From assembly GCA_002471015.1 (NCBI GenBank), contig DKPB01000030.1, positions 25,560 to 89,559 on the forward strand: 64,000 bases of DNA, read 5' to 3'. Under the pieces are notes generated by a model, which was not told the DNA's origin, did not search any database, and was given only the letters and a program-made list of their open reading frames with translations. How positions within the stretch are numbered: position 1 is the first letter of the stretch; each line of letters opens with the position of its first letter. Origin of the DNA: Stenotrophomonas sp. UBA7346 (GTDB lineage: Bacteria; Pseudomonadota; Gammaproteobacteria; Xanthomonadales; Xanthomonadaceae). Position numbers and translations under genes: made by a program. This document shows positions 25,880 to 33,751 of the stretch, one piece after another.

Positions 25880-25901
25880 GCCCGGTACGCCGGGCTTTTT
25901 T
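25880..25901 (+). terminator. Terminator of lipocalin-DUF488 operon
   Basis: GCCCGG-tacg-CCGGGC followed by six T. The T-run touches the stop codon of the convergent gene at 25900. Confidence 0.85.
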
Positions 25902-26130
25902 ATCCGTACAGCAGTGACCAAATGACGGGAGAACGCTGGAATTGGTAGCGTAGACCGTCTACGTCCACCTGCGTTGCCATCTGCCCATCCGCGTCTACGA
26001 GGATCTGGCCATCCACCACCGTTGAAGAACCTCGGAAGCGGGTGACGATTGAAACTTTACTGGTGGCAAACAGTGTTACAGGCCTGCGCTCCAAGCCCGG
26101 GCCTTCAAGGAACATCTGCAAATCATTCAT
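25900..26130 (-). CDS. Hypothetical short protein, copy A of an LEGPG-ERR family
   Basis: 76 residues. The ATG at 26130 has GGAG 8 bases upstream; a longer frame to 26190 lacks support. It starts MNDLQMFLEGPGLERRPVTL and ends QVDVDGLRYQFQRSPVIWSL. Copy B at 27060-27311 aligns along the whole length: LEGPG-x-ERR-x-V-x-L near the start, D-x-x-G-x-x-x-x-Q-x-D-x-DG-x-R in the middle and W-S-L at the end. No family recognised; a small beta-rich domain is likely. Confidence 0.65.
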   Translation of the reverse strand: MNDLQMFLEGPGLERRPVTLFATSKVSIVTRFRGSSTVVDGQILVDADGQMATQVDVDGLRYQFQRSPVIWSLLYG

Positions 26131-26375
26131 GATTGCATCTCCGATTGGATGCCCCTGTAGTTGTAGTCTGGACACACGGCTGGTGACCACGGTGCGAAGA
26201 AGTAGGTCCTCGCCTTAGTTTTGGGATGGCGGTCTCCCACTCGATCACAGCGACTTCACGCGCGGTGATCCGCTCTTAAGCGCAGGGGTGCAAGGGTATA
26301 GGCGTCCTCAGCAGCTGCGGGTTGCCGCCCTCCTCAGAAGTAGCTGCGCATGACGGGTGAGCAAGGCTCACCGCT

Positions 26376-26413
26376 GCCCACCAGTCGTTTCCCGGCGACT
26401 GGTGGGCTTTTTT
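26376..26413 (+). terminator. Strong intrinsic terminator with no gene upstream on the same strand
   Basis: Perfect 12-bp stem GCCCACCAGTCG / CGACTGGTGGGC with an 8-base loop and six T. No plus-strand protein gene precedes it after 25773, and that operon already has its own terminator. It may close an unannotated small RNA transcribed from 25.9-26.37 kb. Confidence 0.8.
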
Positions 26414-26510
26414 ATGGGCCCTCCGACGACCTCACCTAGCGGTTGCGCGATGGCTTGGGGCACATGATTGCAGCCCAGCAATTGTGAGTTGCGCGCCCCA
26501 AGGCCCGGAG

Positions 26511-26954
26511 CTACGGAGGAGTTGCTTCAGTTTGCAGCTGAGACCAAAACTCGACGAGATCGTGGAGTGCTGGCGATCCGATTTCGCCATCAATCTCCTG
26601 AAGATGATCGGCCTCACGCATCCAATGCTGTGTGCTGATCTTCTGAAGCACGCTGTCCTCTACCTCTTTGCAACCCATGTTCCATTGTGTGAAGTAAGGG
26701 AGCTCGATGGGGTAGTGGTGAAGCTCTATCAGGTCGTGATGTAAAGCCGATGAGCGTATCCGACCGTAGATGCGTTCAACCCCTTCCGTTGGCCCTTCGA
26801 AATACTGGAAGAACCGCTTTCCGTCGTACAGCAGAACTCCCGTCACGCCTGCAATCTGATTGTGGGCACGCGCGTCGACCAAGAGGTGGTCCAACTGGTC
26901 TGCGGTCAACCCTGAAATAGCCGTGCTTATGTACGCAACTGCCTTGTAGGTCAT
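26511..26954 (-). CDS. BLUF-domain blue-light sensor protein
   Basis: 147 residues. The whole N-terminal 95 residues form a BLUF flavin-binding domain with all key residues at the positions used in short BLUF proteins: Tyr8 (in AVAYIST), Asn32 (ARAHNQIAGVTG), Gln50 (FFQYFEG), Trp91 and Met93 (QWNMG). The C-terminal about 50 residues are a helical cap and no output domain is fused, so it must act by protein-protein contact. A terminator-free gap of about 100 bp separates it from the copy B gene upstream. No partner gene of cyclic-di-GMP or transcription type is adjacent. Confidence 0.92.
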   Translation of the reverse strand: MTYKAVAYISTAISGLTADQLDHLLVDARAHNQIAGVTGVLLYDGKRFFQYFEGPTEGVERIYGRIRSSALHHDLIELHHYPIELPYFTQWNMGCKEVEDSVLQKISTQHWMREADHLQEIDGEIGSPALHDLVEFWSQLQTEATPP

Positions 26955-27018
26955 GGCAAATGATCAGGGGTAAAGGATGCGCACAGTTGCACAAATGAGG
27001 GGGCGTTGTGAAGCCTTC

Positions 27019-27051
27019 AAAAAAAAAGAGCCCGGGTGGTTATCCGGGCTC
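27019..27051 (-). terminator. Terminator of minus-strand gene at 27060
   Basis: GAGCCCGG / CCGGGCTC stem with an 8-base loop; nine A on the plus strand give a nine-T tail on the minus strand, directly after the copy B gene. Confidence 0.88.
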
Positions 27052-27059
27052 GCTTCGCA

Positions 27060-27311
27060 TCATCCGAATACTAGACTCCATTGGATATCGGAGTCTTGGT
27101 ACTTGAACCTGAATCCGTCGAAATCGGTTTGCTTCGCAATTTTTCCGCTTTCGTCTATCAGAGTGCGCAGTTCTATATCTTGGCCGCGGGGGCGAGAGAA
27201 CCTGATCCCGTCGCTGAGCCCTGCTTTCAAGTGCTTCGATTCGGTAGATAAGAGCTTCACCGAGCGACGTTCTTGTCCGGGTCCTTCCAGCCACATCGCA
27301 ACAGATCCCAT
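27060..27311 (-). CDS. Hypothetical short protein, copy B of an LEGPG-ERR family
   Basis: 83 residues. The ATG at 27311 has GGAG 9 bases upstream and aligns exactly with the start of copy A (MGSVAMWLEGPG against MNDLQMFLEGPG). An in-frame start at 27425 would add 38 residues with no counterpart in copy A. It has a 7-residue insertion relative to copy A around SDGIRFSRPRG. It is followed by a strong terminator, so it is its own transcript end. Function unknown. Confidence 0.65.
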   Translation of the reverse strand: MGSVAMWLEGPGQERRSVKLLSTESKHLKAGLSDGIRFSRPRGQDIELRTLIDESGKIAKQTDFDGFRFKYQDSDIQWSLVFG

Positions 27312-27431
27312 CAATGTTCTCCACGTTGGTATAGGTGAGGGCCTCTCCGACCTGGCTCGGAGATCAGTGAGATCATTGAGGATAGATAGTGAAATAGCCG
27401 TCAATCCAAGGGTGACCCGCGTCACATTGTT

Positions 27432-27647
27432 CTATACGAACAGCGCGTTCTTGGTTGCGCCCATCTTTTCAGCAATTCTGGCCATTTCATTGGCGACCTT
27501 TACACAGGAATCGCCTGTCCTTTTCAGTGCCGTGATTTGAAGCTCTTGGTAGACCTGCCAGAAGACCGGTCCACATCCATTTTCCAAGTAGGCGTCGTGC
27601 AGGCTCATCCACTCGTCATTGGTCAGATATTGCGCGCTGTATCCCAT
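27432..27647 (-). CDS. Hypothetical small protein
   Basis: 71 residues starting MGYSAQYLTNDEWMSLHDAY, predominantly helical, with a Cys in a CGPVFWQVYQEL block. Codon use is lower in GC than host genes, as for its neighbours. It lies just upstream of the copy B gene on the same strand, so the two may be cotranscribed. No family recognised. Confidence 0.5.
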   Translation of the reverse strand: MGYSAQYLTNDEWMSLHDAYLENGCGPVFWQVYQELQITALKRTGDSCVKVANEMARIAEKMGATKNALFV

Positions 27648-28115
27648 ACGCCCTCCGGTGCATCCTGCCCCTGTTTTTGCACGGTAGGCCCCCGAGCCTG
27701 ACCGATGTGTTAAGCCGACGCTCGAAGTCTCATTCTTCCAATTCAGCGTGGTTGGTCAGGCTTCAAGTATTGCGTGCAACCAGGCCGCAAGTCGCAGCCT
27801 AATGAGATGCCGATTGGCTCCAATCTGATCGCGGCATCTACCCCCCGTATGCAGCAGCCGGGCCGCTGATTCCCCCTCTGCAGTGGCTGACGCCCGAAAG
27901 GCTCATCTTGATCCGGCCATCTCCATACAATGGCGGCCGCATGAAGATCCCCGTGTTCCGTATCCCCCAGATCTATGTCCCTGGTTGCCGTGGACCTGAT
28001 GCTCCACGGCATCGTGGTCGCCGACGCCATGCGTCCCCACAACAGCCTGCTGGCGGGGGCGCACCCGCGTAATGCGGTGGAACAGAGGTTGGAGGCGCAT
28101 GTCGGTAACTACGAT
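27648..28115. other. 468-bp stretch without a secure gene
   Basis: Frames on both strands are short and none has a good ribosome-binding site. A 56-codon plus-strand frame (27975-28145, MSLVAVDLMLHGIVVADAM...) and an opposing 99-codon minus-strand frame (27743-28042) overlap, so at most one is real. The plus frame looks more protein-like and may be the remnant of a larger gene. Confidence 0.4.
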
Positions 28116-28382
28116 TTAGGTTCGAGCGGCATACGTTAGGATCAAGGCCACGTCTTCCAAGGCCACCTTGGTAGAGTGCGACCATCGCATCACTGCACCT
28201 TTGTTATTGATCAAGGTTCCCAGTTGAATGCAAAGGCATTCGGCGCACACTTGGCCCCCAGGACTACTCCTTCCGCAACTCTTACAAGGCCCCATCGTTG
28301 TTGATTCAGAGGGTCGCAGCTGATGGGTGATTTGCGCCATCAGGGCTTTTGCTTTTGTCACGTTGCTCACTAACCATCCCAT
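28116..28382 (-). CDS. Small protein with CxxC zinc-ribbon-like pairs
   Basis: Up to 88 residues; the start is uncertain (28382, a GTG at 28361, or 28340). Two close Cys pairs, CKSCG and CAEC (in GPCKSCGRSSPGGQVCAEC), could bind zinc. The rest shows no recognised domain. It may be a small regulatory or toxin-related protein. The frame is not contradicted by a better one on the other strand. Confidence 0.45.
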   Translation of the reverse strand: MGWLVSNVTKAKALMAQITHQLRPSESTTMGPCKSCGRSSPGGQVCAECLCIQLGTLINNKGAVMRWSHSTKVALEDVALILTYAART

Positions 28383-28436
28383 TGGGAGCGGCTGCGTGTT
28401 CAGACGCAGCCCTCCTTCAATTACCAGCGGAGGCTG

Positions 28437-28592
28437 TTACTTCTGCTGGTTTTTACCCTCATCCTGGGGTTTGCCTTCCTTAGCATCGGCATCCTTGCCG
28501 GCGTTATCGTTCTGCTGGGGCATGCTGGGTGCGCGCTTCTCATCGTGCTCATGCTGGCCCGGGGTATTGGTGCTCGGGGTGTTGCTAGTCAT
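28437..28592 (-). CDS. 51-residue hydrophilic low-complexity protein
   Basis: Starts MTSNTPSTNTPGQHEHDEKR and ends KPQDEGKNQQK; it is made almost only of polar residues (Q, N, D, E, K, T, P). GGAG lies 8 bases before the ATG, and a perfect palindrome (28606-28621) lies just upstream. Composition suggests an intrinsically disordered, stress-type (hydrophilin-like) protein. It is short but well supported by ribosome-binding site and composition. Confidence 0.6.
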   Translation of the reverse strand: MTSNTPSTNTPGQHEHDEKRAPSMPQQNDNAGKDADAKEGKPQDEGKNQQK

Positions 28593-28605
28593 CTTCTGCT
28601 CCATC

Positions 28606-28621
28606 GCGGTGAGGTCACCGC
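28606..28621. promoter_or_regulatory. Perfect palindrome upstream of 51-residue gene
   Basis: GCGGTGA-gg-TCACCGC, 7-bp arms with a 2-bp spacer, 14 bp before the gene start. Candidate operator or 5' leader hairpin. Confidence 0.35.
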
Positions 28622-28691
28622 AAATGAAGGTTGCGCCTTGATCTGTTAGCGGAGCGTGCTATTGCGGTTGCGAGAATAAATAGGGCGCTGC

Positions 28692-28976
28692 CTAATTGGT
28701 TTCGTTCAGGCGGAGCCAGCAGAGTTGGGCCACTTGCCTTGTGATCTCTCTATTGAATCTCGAAATGATTGGCGAACTGCTAGCACATAGCACTTGGAGC
28801 CATGACTCCACGGAACCATTTGGACTTCGCAGGAAGATATCACAGGCCTGTTTTATCACTGGCACGCAGTCGTTATCGAAAGAGCCGGCGGCGAAGGTTC
28901 CATGAGTAAAGCGATCCCGCCAGTACGCCACCTCGCTGACTACATCGACGAAGTCCCTATCTCTTTGATATTTCAT
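28692..28976 (-). CDS. Hypothetical protein
   Basis: 94 residues from the ATG at 28976; alternatives at 28985 and a GTG at 28991 add 3-5 residues, and GAGG lies upstream of the first. The sequence MKYQRDRDFVDVVSEVAYWR onward is helical, with two Cys (DNDCVPVIKQACDIF). No recognised family. It sits among small cargo genes with lower GC than the host. Confidence 0.5.
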   Translation of the reverse strand: MKYQRDRDFVDVVSEVAYWRDRFTHGTFAAGSFDNDCVPVIKQACDIFLRSPNGSVESWLQVLCASSSPIISRFNREITRQVAQLCWLRLNETN

Positions 28977-29117
28977 GTTGTACATCCTCACCCAGTCATT
29001 GGGCGCGGTAGCTGCGTAACGAGCTACTTTTGCGCGGGATTCTGCGCTTTGTGGCGACCTGCGGTTCCATCACGAGGCACCACAGGATGATAGGAGACGG
29101 TATGTGGCGCGGGTCCG

Positions 29118-29378
29118 TCAGTGCCTGTAATTTTCTTGCAGCGCCTCAAGCTGTTCAGTCGCGGAGAGCATGCTCTTGATTCTGTCAAGCACAGCCTCTA
29201 TGGCATTTCGGCGTTCAGCTTCGTTGGGAAGTCCGGCAATTGAGCGTAAGGCTCTTTTAGCAAGGATTTCTAAGGACCGCAGTGTATCCAGTCGTTTAGA
29301 GTAGTTCCAAGAATGAGTGGACGCCATCATTTCAGCCGCGAAGTCATCCAAGTCGGCTTTTGCGTCATCGTGGTTCAT
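29118..29378 (-). CDS. Hypothetical helical protein at element end
   Basis: 86 residues, all-helical and charged (MNHDDAKADLDDFAAEMMAS to EQLEALQENYRH), with an AGGGAT ribosome-binding site. It is the last gene of the element before the tRNA-Pro remnant. No family recognised. Confidence 0.55.
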   Translation of the reverse strand: MNHDDAKADLDDFAAEMMASTHSWNYSKRLDTLRSLEILAKRALRSIAGLPNEAERRNAIEAVLDRIKSMLSATEQLEALQENYRH

Positions 29379-29654
29379 GAGATATCCCTGCGCGAAAGTG
29401 CGCTTGAGTACCCACCATAGGCGCTTTACGCATCGGCAGTGTGACTGCGTGGATCAGGCCGCCGCCGACAGGCGGCGATAGGCTCCCAAGTTCCAGGCAA
29501 TGGCGGCGCGCTGGCGCCCGGAAGAGGCGGTGTAGCGTGCACCCTATCGCCACCTAACTCGTTGATACTTAAAGGCCGTGGTCGAGGCTTTTGGAACAGT
29601 GCAGCTCCCCTATCTTTCCTAGATATTTCAACAGCTTGCTGTGGTCATTGCAGA

Positions 29655-29702
29655 TGCCTGGGGGGCAGAGGGTCGTCGGTTCAAATCCGGCCGTCCCGAC
29701 CA
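29655..29702 (+). other. 3' half of tRNA-Pro(GGG): probable attachment site (attR) of the integrated element
   Basis: These 48 nt read as the anticodon loop to CCA end of a tRNA: T33, anticodon GGG, variable loop GGGTC, T arm GTCGG-TTCAAAT-CCGGC, acceptor strand CGTCCCG, A73, CCA. The 5' half (which should begin CGGGACG) is absent, and pairing of the anticodon stem breaks at its outer bases, marking the crossover. Integration into tRNA 3' ends leaves exactly this duplicate at the distal junction. The intact tRNA-Pro should lie left of the window. Confidence 0.8.
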
Positions 29703-29720
29703 CTACTGCAATACGAACAA

Positions 29721-29751
29721 GGGCTTGCGCTTCATTGCGCAGGCCCTTTTT
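29721..29751 (+). terminator. Former terminator of tRNA-Pro
   Basis: GGGCTTGCGC / GCGCAGGCCC (one G-U pair), 6-base loop, five T, placed 18 bases after the CCA. It probably terminated the tRNA gene before integration. Confidence 0.75.
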
Positions 29752-29796
29752 CGTTGCCCGCGTGGTTTGCTCCCTGCGCCGTGGCGCATGGAGCCG

Positions 29797-30027
29797 TCAG
29801 CCTTGGTAGGCGAACCTTGGCTGGGACACGCCTTCGACGGTGACCTGTTCAACGAACATGGCATATGGCCTGACCCACAGGCCCCGGTCGCCATACAGGG
29901 GCTTGTATAGCACCACTGCTTCCAATGTTTCGCTGCTCCGGGCGAGGCCGATTACCTCGTATTCGCCGCCTTTGAAATGGCGATAGCGTCCGAGCGTGAG
30001 ATTGGGAAGAGGAGGAAGGTCGGACAT
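29797..30027 (-). CDS. DUF1653 family protein
   Basis: 76 residues. The DUF1653 pattern is clear: LGRYRHFKGGEYEVIGLARS, then VVLYKPLYGDRGLWVRP and MFVEQV. DUF1653 proteins are small beta domains of unknown function, common in Gammaproteobacteria. It is the first host gene outside the element. About 240 bp upstream hold nothing convincing. Confidence 0.88.
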   Translation of the reverse strand: MSDLPPLPNLTLGRYRHFKGGEYEVIGLARSSETLEAVVLYKPLYGDRGLWVRPYAMFVEQVTVEGVSQPRFAYQG

Positions 30028-30269
30028 CGATGATTTCTCTGTCGGGTATGGGGGGCGGATCGTAGTAAGTCAAACAAAGGGCTGCCCTGCGAGCTGAAAG
30101 CAAGGACAACCTTGATCCCTGGCGGAGAGGGATGTCGGTCCCAGCTTGCTCGCTGCGACCAAGCCGCGAAGATCGGGAGCTGCGTCGCCGCAAAGCATTG
30201 CGGTAGTTCCGCACCTGATTTCTGCCTGGTCGGCTGTCGGCAGGCTGGGGTGGAAAGCTGCTTCGTTCC

Positions 30270-30578
30270 TCAGCGCTTGCCCAGGTAGCCTTCCACTACT
30301 TGCCTGGCCAGCGTCAGGTTGGTGACGAGGGTAGGGTCGAGGAGGGCGCGCGTGGCGGGGCCGTTGCTGAGGCTCAAACCGCGGATATCGAGGGACTGCC
30401 TTATGCGCTTGCCGACGAATCTCTCCAATGCTGGAGATCCTGCCAATGAGGCGCGGATTTCGCGCATTTCGATGATCGCTTCGCGCCAGGCTTTCTCATC
30501 CGGGGTGGCTGAAGAGAAGACGGTGATGAGTCTGTCCAAGGTGATCAACATGTCGTGGAGCAGGCTGTCTTGGGGCAT
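30270..30578 (-). CDS. Hypothetical helical protein
   Basis: 102 residues, helical throughout (LLHDMLITLDRLITVF... to RQVVEGYLGKR). No signal peptide and no recognised family. It stands alone between the DUF1653 gene and an IS remnant. Codon use is host-like, which supports it being a real gene. Confidence 0.55.
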   Translation of the reverse strand: MPQDSLLHDMLITLDRLITVFSSATPDEKAWREAIIEMREIRASLAGSPALERFVGKRIRQSLDIRGLSLSNGPATRALLDPTLVTNLTLARQVVEGYLGKR

Positions 30579-30699
30579 GTTCTTTTCCTTCGGCAGAGGA
30601 TGAATCTTAGCGGCTGCCGGATGGGTTACAAATCTGGAAGTGCGGCATTACCCCTGCGCCGTTGTGTGATCGAGCTCCAGGCACAGAGTCCAGTCTGGC

Positions 30700-30865
30700 A
30701 GGCGTCCATGCCGCTGCACTTGCTCCTCCACATGAAGTAAGTCGCATGGAAACGCCCAGCTCACGGCAGACATCCTTGCTCCGTTTTCCGGCCTCAACCT
30801 GCTTCAACGTCGTGCCGATCTGGCGCTTCGTGAAATTTTTCGGCTTCGCGGATCTGCCCGGGCTG
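30700..30865 (-). pseudogene. Remnant of IS3-family transposase OrfA, frameshifted
   Basis: Read on the minus strand, KNFTKRQIGTTLKQVEAGKR and SKDVCRELGVS give the helix-turn-helix start of an IS3-type OrfA. After GVS the frame is lost by about one base; the next frame continues ATYFMWRSKCSGMDA, the usual continuation. No start, no OrfB and no terminal repeats are visible, so this is a decayed fragment. Confidence 0.75.
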
Positions 30866-31036
30866 GTTTGCCGGGGACCACCAGGAATACCTGGATCAAA
30901 TCAACGGGAAGCCGAGCAGCTTCTGCGCGCCAAGGCGCCGCAAGGCGTTGCTAGTCACTGAAGCTACAGAAGCTGCCTTGTTATGGTCGTTCTTCGAGGG
31001 CAAGTTGGCGGCAACTGCGTTTTGGGGCGTTTCGGG

Positions 31037-33262
31037 ATGGGGAACAAGCGTTGGCTGGTGTCCAGGGTGGGGCTGGTGGTTGCGGCCATGCTGTTGGCTT
31101 GTACTGCGGGTGCTTCGGGGTGGGCGCAGGAAAAGCCTTCTGGGAGTCGTCCCAACATCATTGTTGTCCTGCTGGACGATGTCGGCTTCAGTGACCCTGC
31201 CGGCTTCGGCGGCTTGGCGCAGATGCCGGCATTTGACAGCGTGGCACGCGGCGGGCTGCGCTTCACCAATTTCAACACCACCGGCATGTGCTCGCCGACA
31301 CGCGCGTCGCTGCTTTCCGGCCGCAATCACCACGCGGTAGGCTTTGGCCGTGTTGCCGACTGGGCGACGGGCACGCCCGGTTATGACGCCGTCTGGAAGG
31401 CGGATGCCGCACCCATCGCGAAGGTGTTGTCGCATGCGGGATACAGCACCGCAGCAATAGGGAAATGGCACAACACGCCGGAGTGGGAGGTTTCACCCGC
31501 CGGTCCATTTGATCGTTGGCCTACCGGGCTGGGTTTCGACTATTTCTACGGCATCATGAACCACGGTGGTGACAACCACTGGGAGCCGGCCAGCCTCTAC
31601 CGCAACACCACGCCGGTGGAAGCGGATCATCGGCAGGGAAGCAGCTATCACCTGACTGCCGACTTCGTCGACGATGCCATCCAGTGGCTGAGAACGCACC
31701 GATCCGTCGCACCGCAGAAGCCTTATTTCCTGTATCTGGCCACCGGTGCAGTGCATGCCCCGCACCATGTGCCCAAGGAGTGGATAGAAAAATACAAGGG
31801 GCGATTCGATCAGGGCTGGGACGCGTTGCGGGAAGAAATCTTCGCGCGCCAGAAGACGCTCGGGATCGTACCGGCAGATGCTGTATTGACGCCGCGGCCA
31901 CCGGAAATACCTGCCTGGAGCGCGCTTGATGAGGCCCAGCGCAAGGTGTTCGCACGGCAGATGGAAGTGTTCGCAGCCTATCTCGCGCATACGGACCATG
32001 AAATCAGCCGGCTGTTGAATGAGGCGGCCGCTGATGATCCCGCCAGCAATACGGTCGTGTTCTATGTTGCAGGTGACAACGGCGCCAGTGGCATGGAGGG
32101 CATTCACGGTTACATGGATGCAGCCAGCGGAGCCCCTGCGCAGCTTGAGCACCTTGATGAACTGGGTGGCCCTCTGCATTTCAACGACTATTCGTCAGCT
32201 TGGGCGTGGGTTGGGAGCACGCCGTTTCAATGGATGAAGCAGGTGGCTTCGCATTTCGGCGGATTGCGTGTGGCCATGGCGGTTTCCTGGCCTGGCAGGA
32301 TCACCGCGCCCGGCCGTACCGTGCGCGATTTTGCCCACGTCAACGACGTTGCAGCCACAATTCTCGAAGTAGCAGATGCGCCGATGCCTGCGTTTGTGGA
32401 CGGGGTTGGGCAGCGCGCATTGGATGGCAGCAGCTTTGCCGATACGTTCCGGGGCGAACGCAGCAGCGCGCCAGCAAGAACCCAATACTTTGAAATGCTC
32501 GGCAACCGTGCGCTGTATCAGGATGGCTGGATCGCAAGTGCCCGGCACATGACGCCCTGGATAAAACCGTATCCGGAGAGCTTCGACACAGACAGTTGGG
32601 AGTTGTACAACCTCGCCGAGGACTTCAGCCAATCCCATGATGTGGCAGCCGCCTATCCGGAGAAGCTTGAAGCGCTGAAGCAGCTGTTCGACGAGGAGGC
32701 ACGCCGGAACAATGTCTATCCATTGTCCAACTACGTGGAGGGCCGCGACTATGGCGCACCCACCGTGGCTGGCAATCGAAGAACTTTCAGCTACCACCCG
32801 CCGGTGCAGCGCCTGCCGACCAAGTCCTTGCCTCGTCTGGCGAAGTCCAGCTTCTCGGTGCACGCGCATGCACGGGTCGCGGCCGGAACGGGGGACGGCA
32901 TGTTGATGGCCTATGGCAGCCGCCTTGGCGGGTTTGCGTGGTATATGCGCGAGGGCCACCTGGTGTTCAGTAACAACATCAACGGCCGCGAGCGCGTTCA
33001 ATTGCGCGCTTCGGAACCGGTGCCCGCCGGGCCTGCGTTGCTGCAGCTGTCGTTCAAGCGCGAGAACGATGGCCCTGCCGGCGCGATTGAAATGCATGTA
33101 AACGGGCGTCGCGTGGCGCGCGGGCACATCGATCGGCTGGGCTCACCCGTGTTGGGTTCTCTGGGAGTCGGGCAGGCATTCACCTCGCCGGTTGATGAGA
33201 GCTATGCGGTGCCCTATCCCTTCCAGGGCGTGCTGGAAGAGCTGACGGTCGTGATGGACTGA
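31037..33262 (+). CDS. Exported arylsulfatase
   Basis: 741 residues. A signal peptide (about 1-30, VGLVVAAMLLACTAGASGWA) is followed by the sulfatase core: LLDDVGFSD (metal-binding Asp pair), then the active-site motif CSPTRASLLSGR with Cys85, which must be converted to formylglycine, and later GKWHNTPEWE and VFYVAGDNGASG. It hydrolyses sulfate esters in the periplasm. The C-terminal about 150 residues form a beta-sandwich (laminin-G-like) appendage ending GVLEELTVVMD. The start at 31037 is chosen because the signal peptide begins there; the longer frame adds an unlikely 18 residues. Confidence 0.9.
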   Translation: MGNKRWLVSRVGLVVAAMLLACTAGASGWAQEKPSGSRPNIIVVLLDDVGFSDPAGFGGLAQMPAFDSVARGGLRFTNFNTTGMCSPTRASLLSGRNHHAVGFGRVADWATGTPGYDAVWKADAAPIAKVLSHAGYSTAAIGKWHNTPEWEVSPAGPFDRWPTGLGFDYFYGIMNHGGDNHWEPASLYRNTTPVEADHRQGSSYHLTADFVDDAIQWLRTHRSVAPQKPYFLYLATGAVHAPHHVPKEWIEKYKGRFDQGWDALREEIFARQKTLGIVPADAVLTPRPPEIPAWSALDEAQRKVFARQMEVFAAYLAHTDHEISRLLNEAAADDPASNTVVFYVAGDNGASGMEGIHGYMDAASGAPAQLEHLDELGGPLHFNDYSSAWAWVGSTPFQWMKQVASHFGGLRVAMAVSWPGRITAPGRTVRDFAHVNDVAATILEVADAPMPAFVDGVGQRALDGSSFADTFRGERSSAPARTQYFEMLGNRALYQDGWIASARHMTPWIKPYPESFDTDSWELYNLAEDFSQSHDVAAAYPEKLEALKQLFDEEARRNNVYPLSNYVEGRDYGAPTVAGNRRTFSYHPPVQRLPTKSLPRLAKSSFSVHAHARVAAGTGDGMLMAYGSRLGGFAWYMREGHLVFSNNINGRERVQLRASEPVPAGPALLQLSFKRENDGPAGAIEMHVNGRRVARGHIDRLGSPVLGSLGVGQAFTSPVDESYAVPYPFQGVLEELTVVMD

Positions 33263-33452
33263 GGCCGGCGCCGGGTACCGGCATTGATCTGGTCGCTGCG
33301 ATAGAGGGCAGCGCGTACTTCCAGGTGTACTTCTTGCTGTTGTGGAAGGGCGCCGCCTCAGGGTGTGCGCCTTTGTCCTGCATGCGGGCTTGGTGGGATA
33401 TTGCTAGCCTGTGGTGGACGCTGACGATGGGTCGAAGCCCTTGGGACGAGAC

Positions 33453-33716
33453 ATGGCTGTTTCATGGATCCGCGGTATCGCTGTTGTGTTGTTGCTCGGT
33501 CTGATGGCGTGTAGTCCGGGGCGGAACGCTCAGGGTCAAACTGCTCCGCAGCGTGTGGGCATGGCCAACCCAGCGTCCGAGCATTGCGCGAAGAAGGGCG
33601 GAAAGCTTGAGATCCGCAAGAATGCAGAAGGCGCCGAGTACGGCATCTGTCATTTGCCGGATGGCACCGAGGTTGACGAGTGGGAGTTGTTTCGTCGCGA
33701 CGGTCCTGCCGGCTGA
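33453..33716 (+). CDS. DUF333 lipoprotein
   Basis: 87 residues: signal peptide and lipobox LMAC (Cys about 20), then a DUF333 domain with conserved NPASEHCAKKGGKLEI and YGICHLPDGTEVDEWE, including the conserved Cys pair. DUF333 proteins are small envelope lipoproteins, sometimes called hemolysin-like, of unknown role. The ATG at 33453 is used because it begins a proper signal peptide; the frame extends 14 codons upstream. Confidence 0.85.
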   Translation: MAVSWIRGIAVVLLLGLMACSPGRNAQGQTAPQRVGMANPASEHCAKKGGKLEIRKNAEGAEYGICHLPDGTEVDEWELFRRDGPAG

Positions 33717-33751
33717 TTCGTGCATTGCCTGGATGGTTGACGGCGTACCCG

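Noticed and set aside
27743..28145. Opposing 99-codon minus and 56-codon plus frames
   Set aside because: Neither has a ribosome-binding site or recognised family; kept only as an unassigned stretch.
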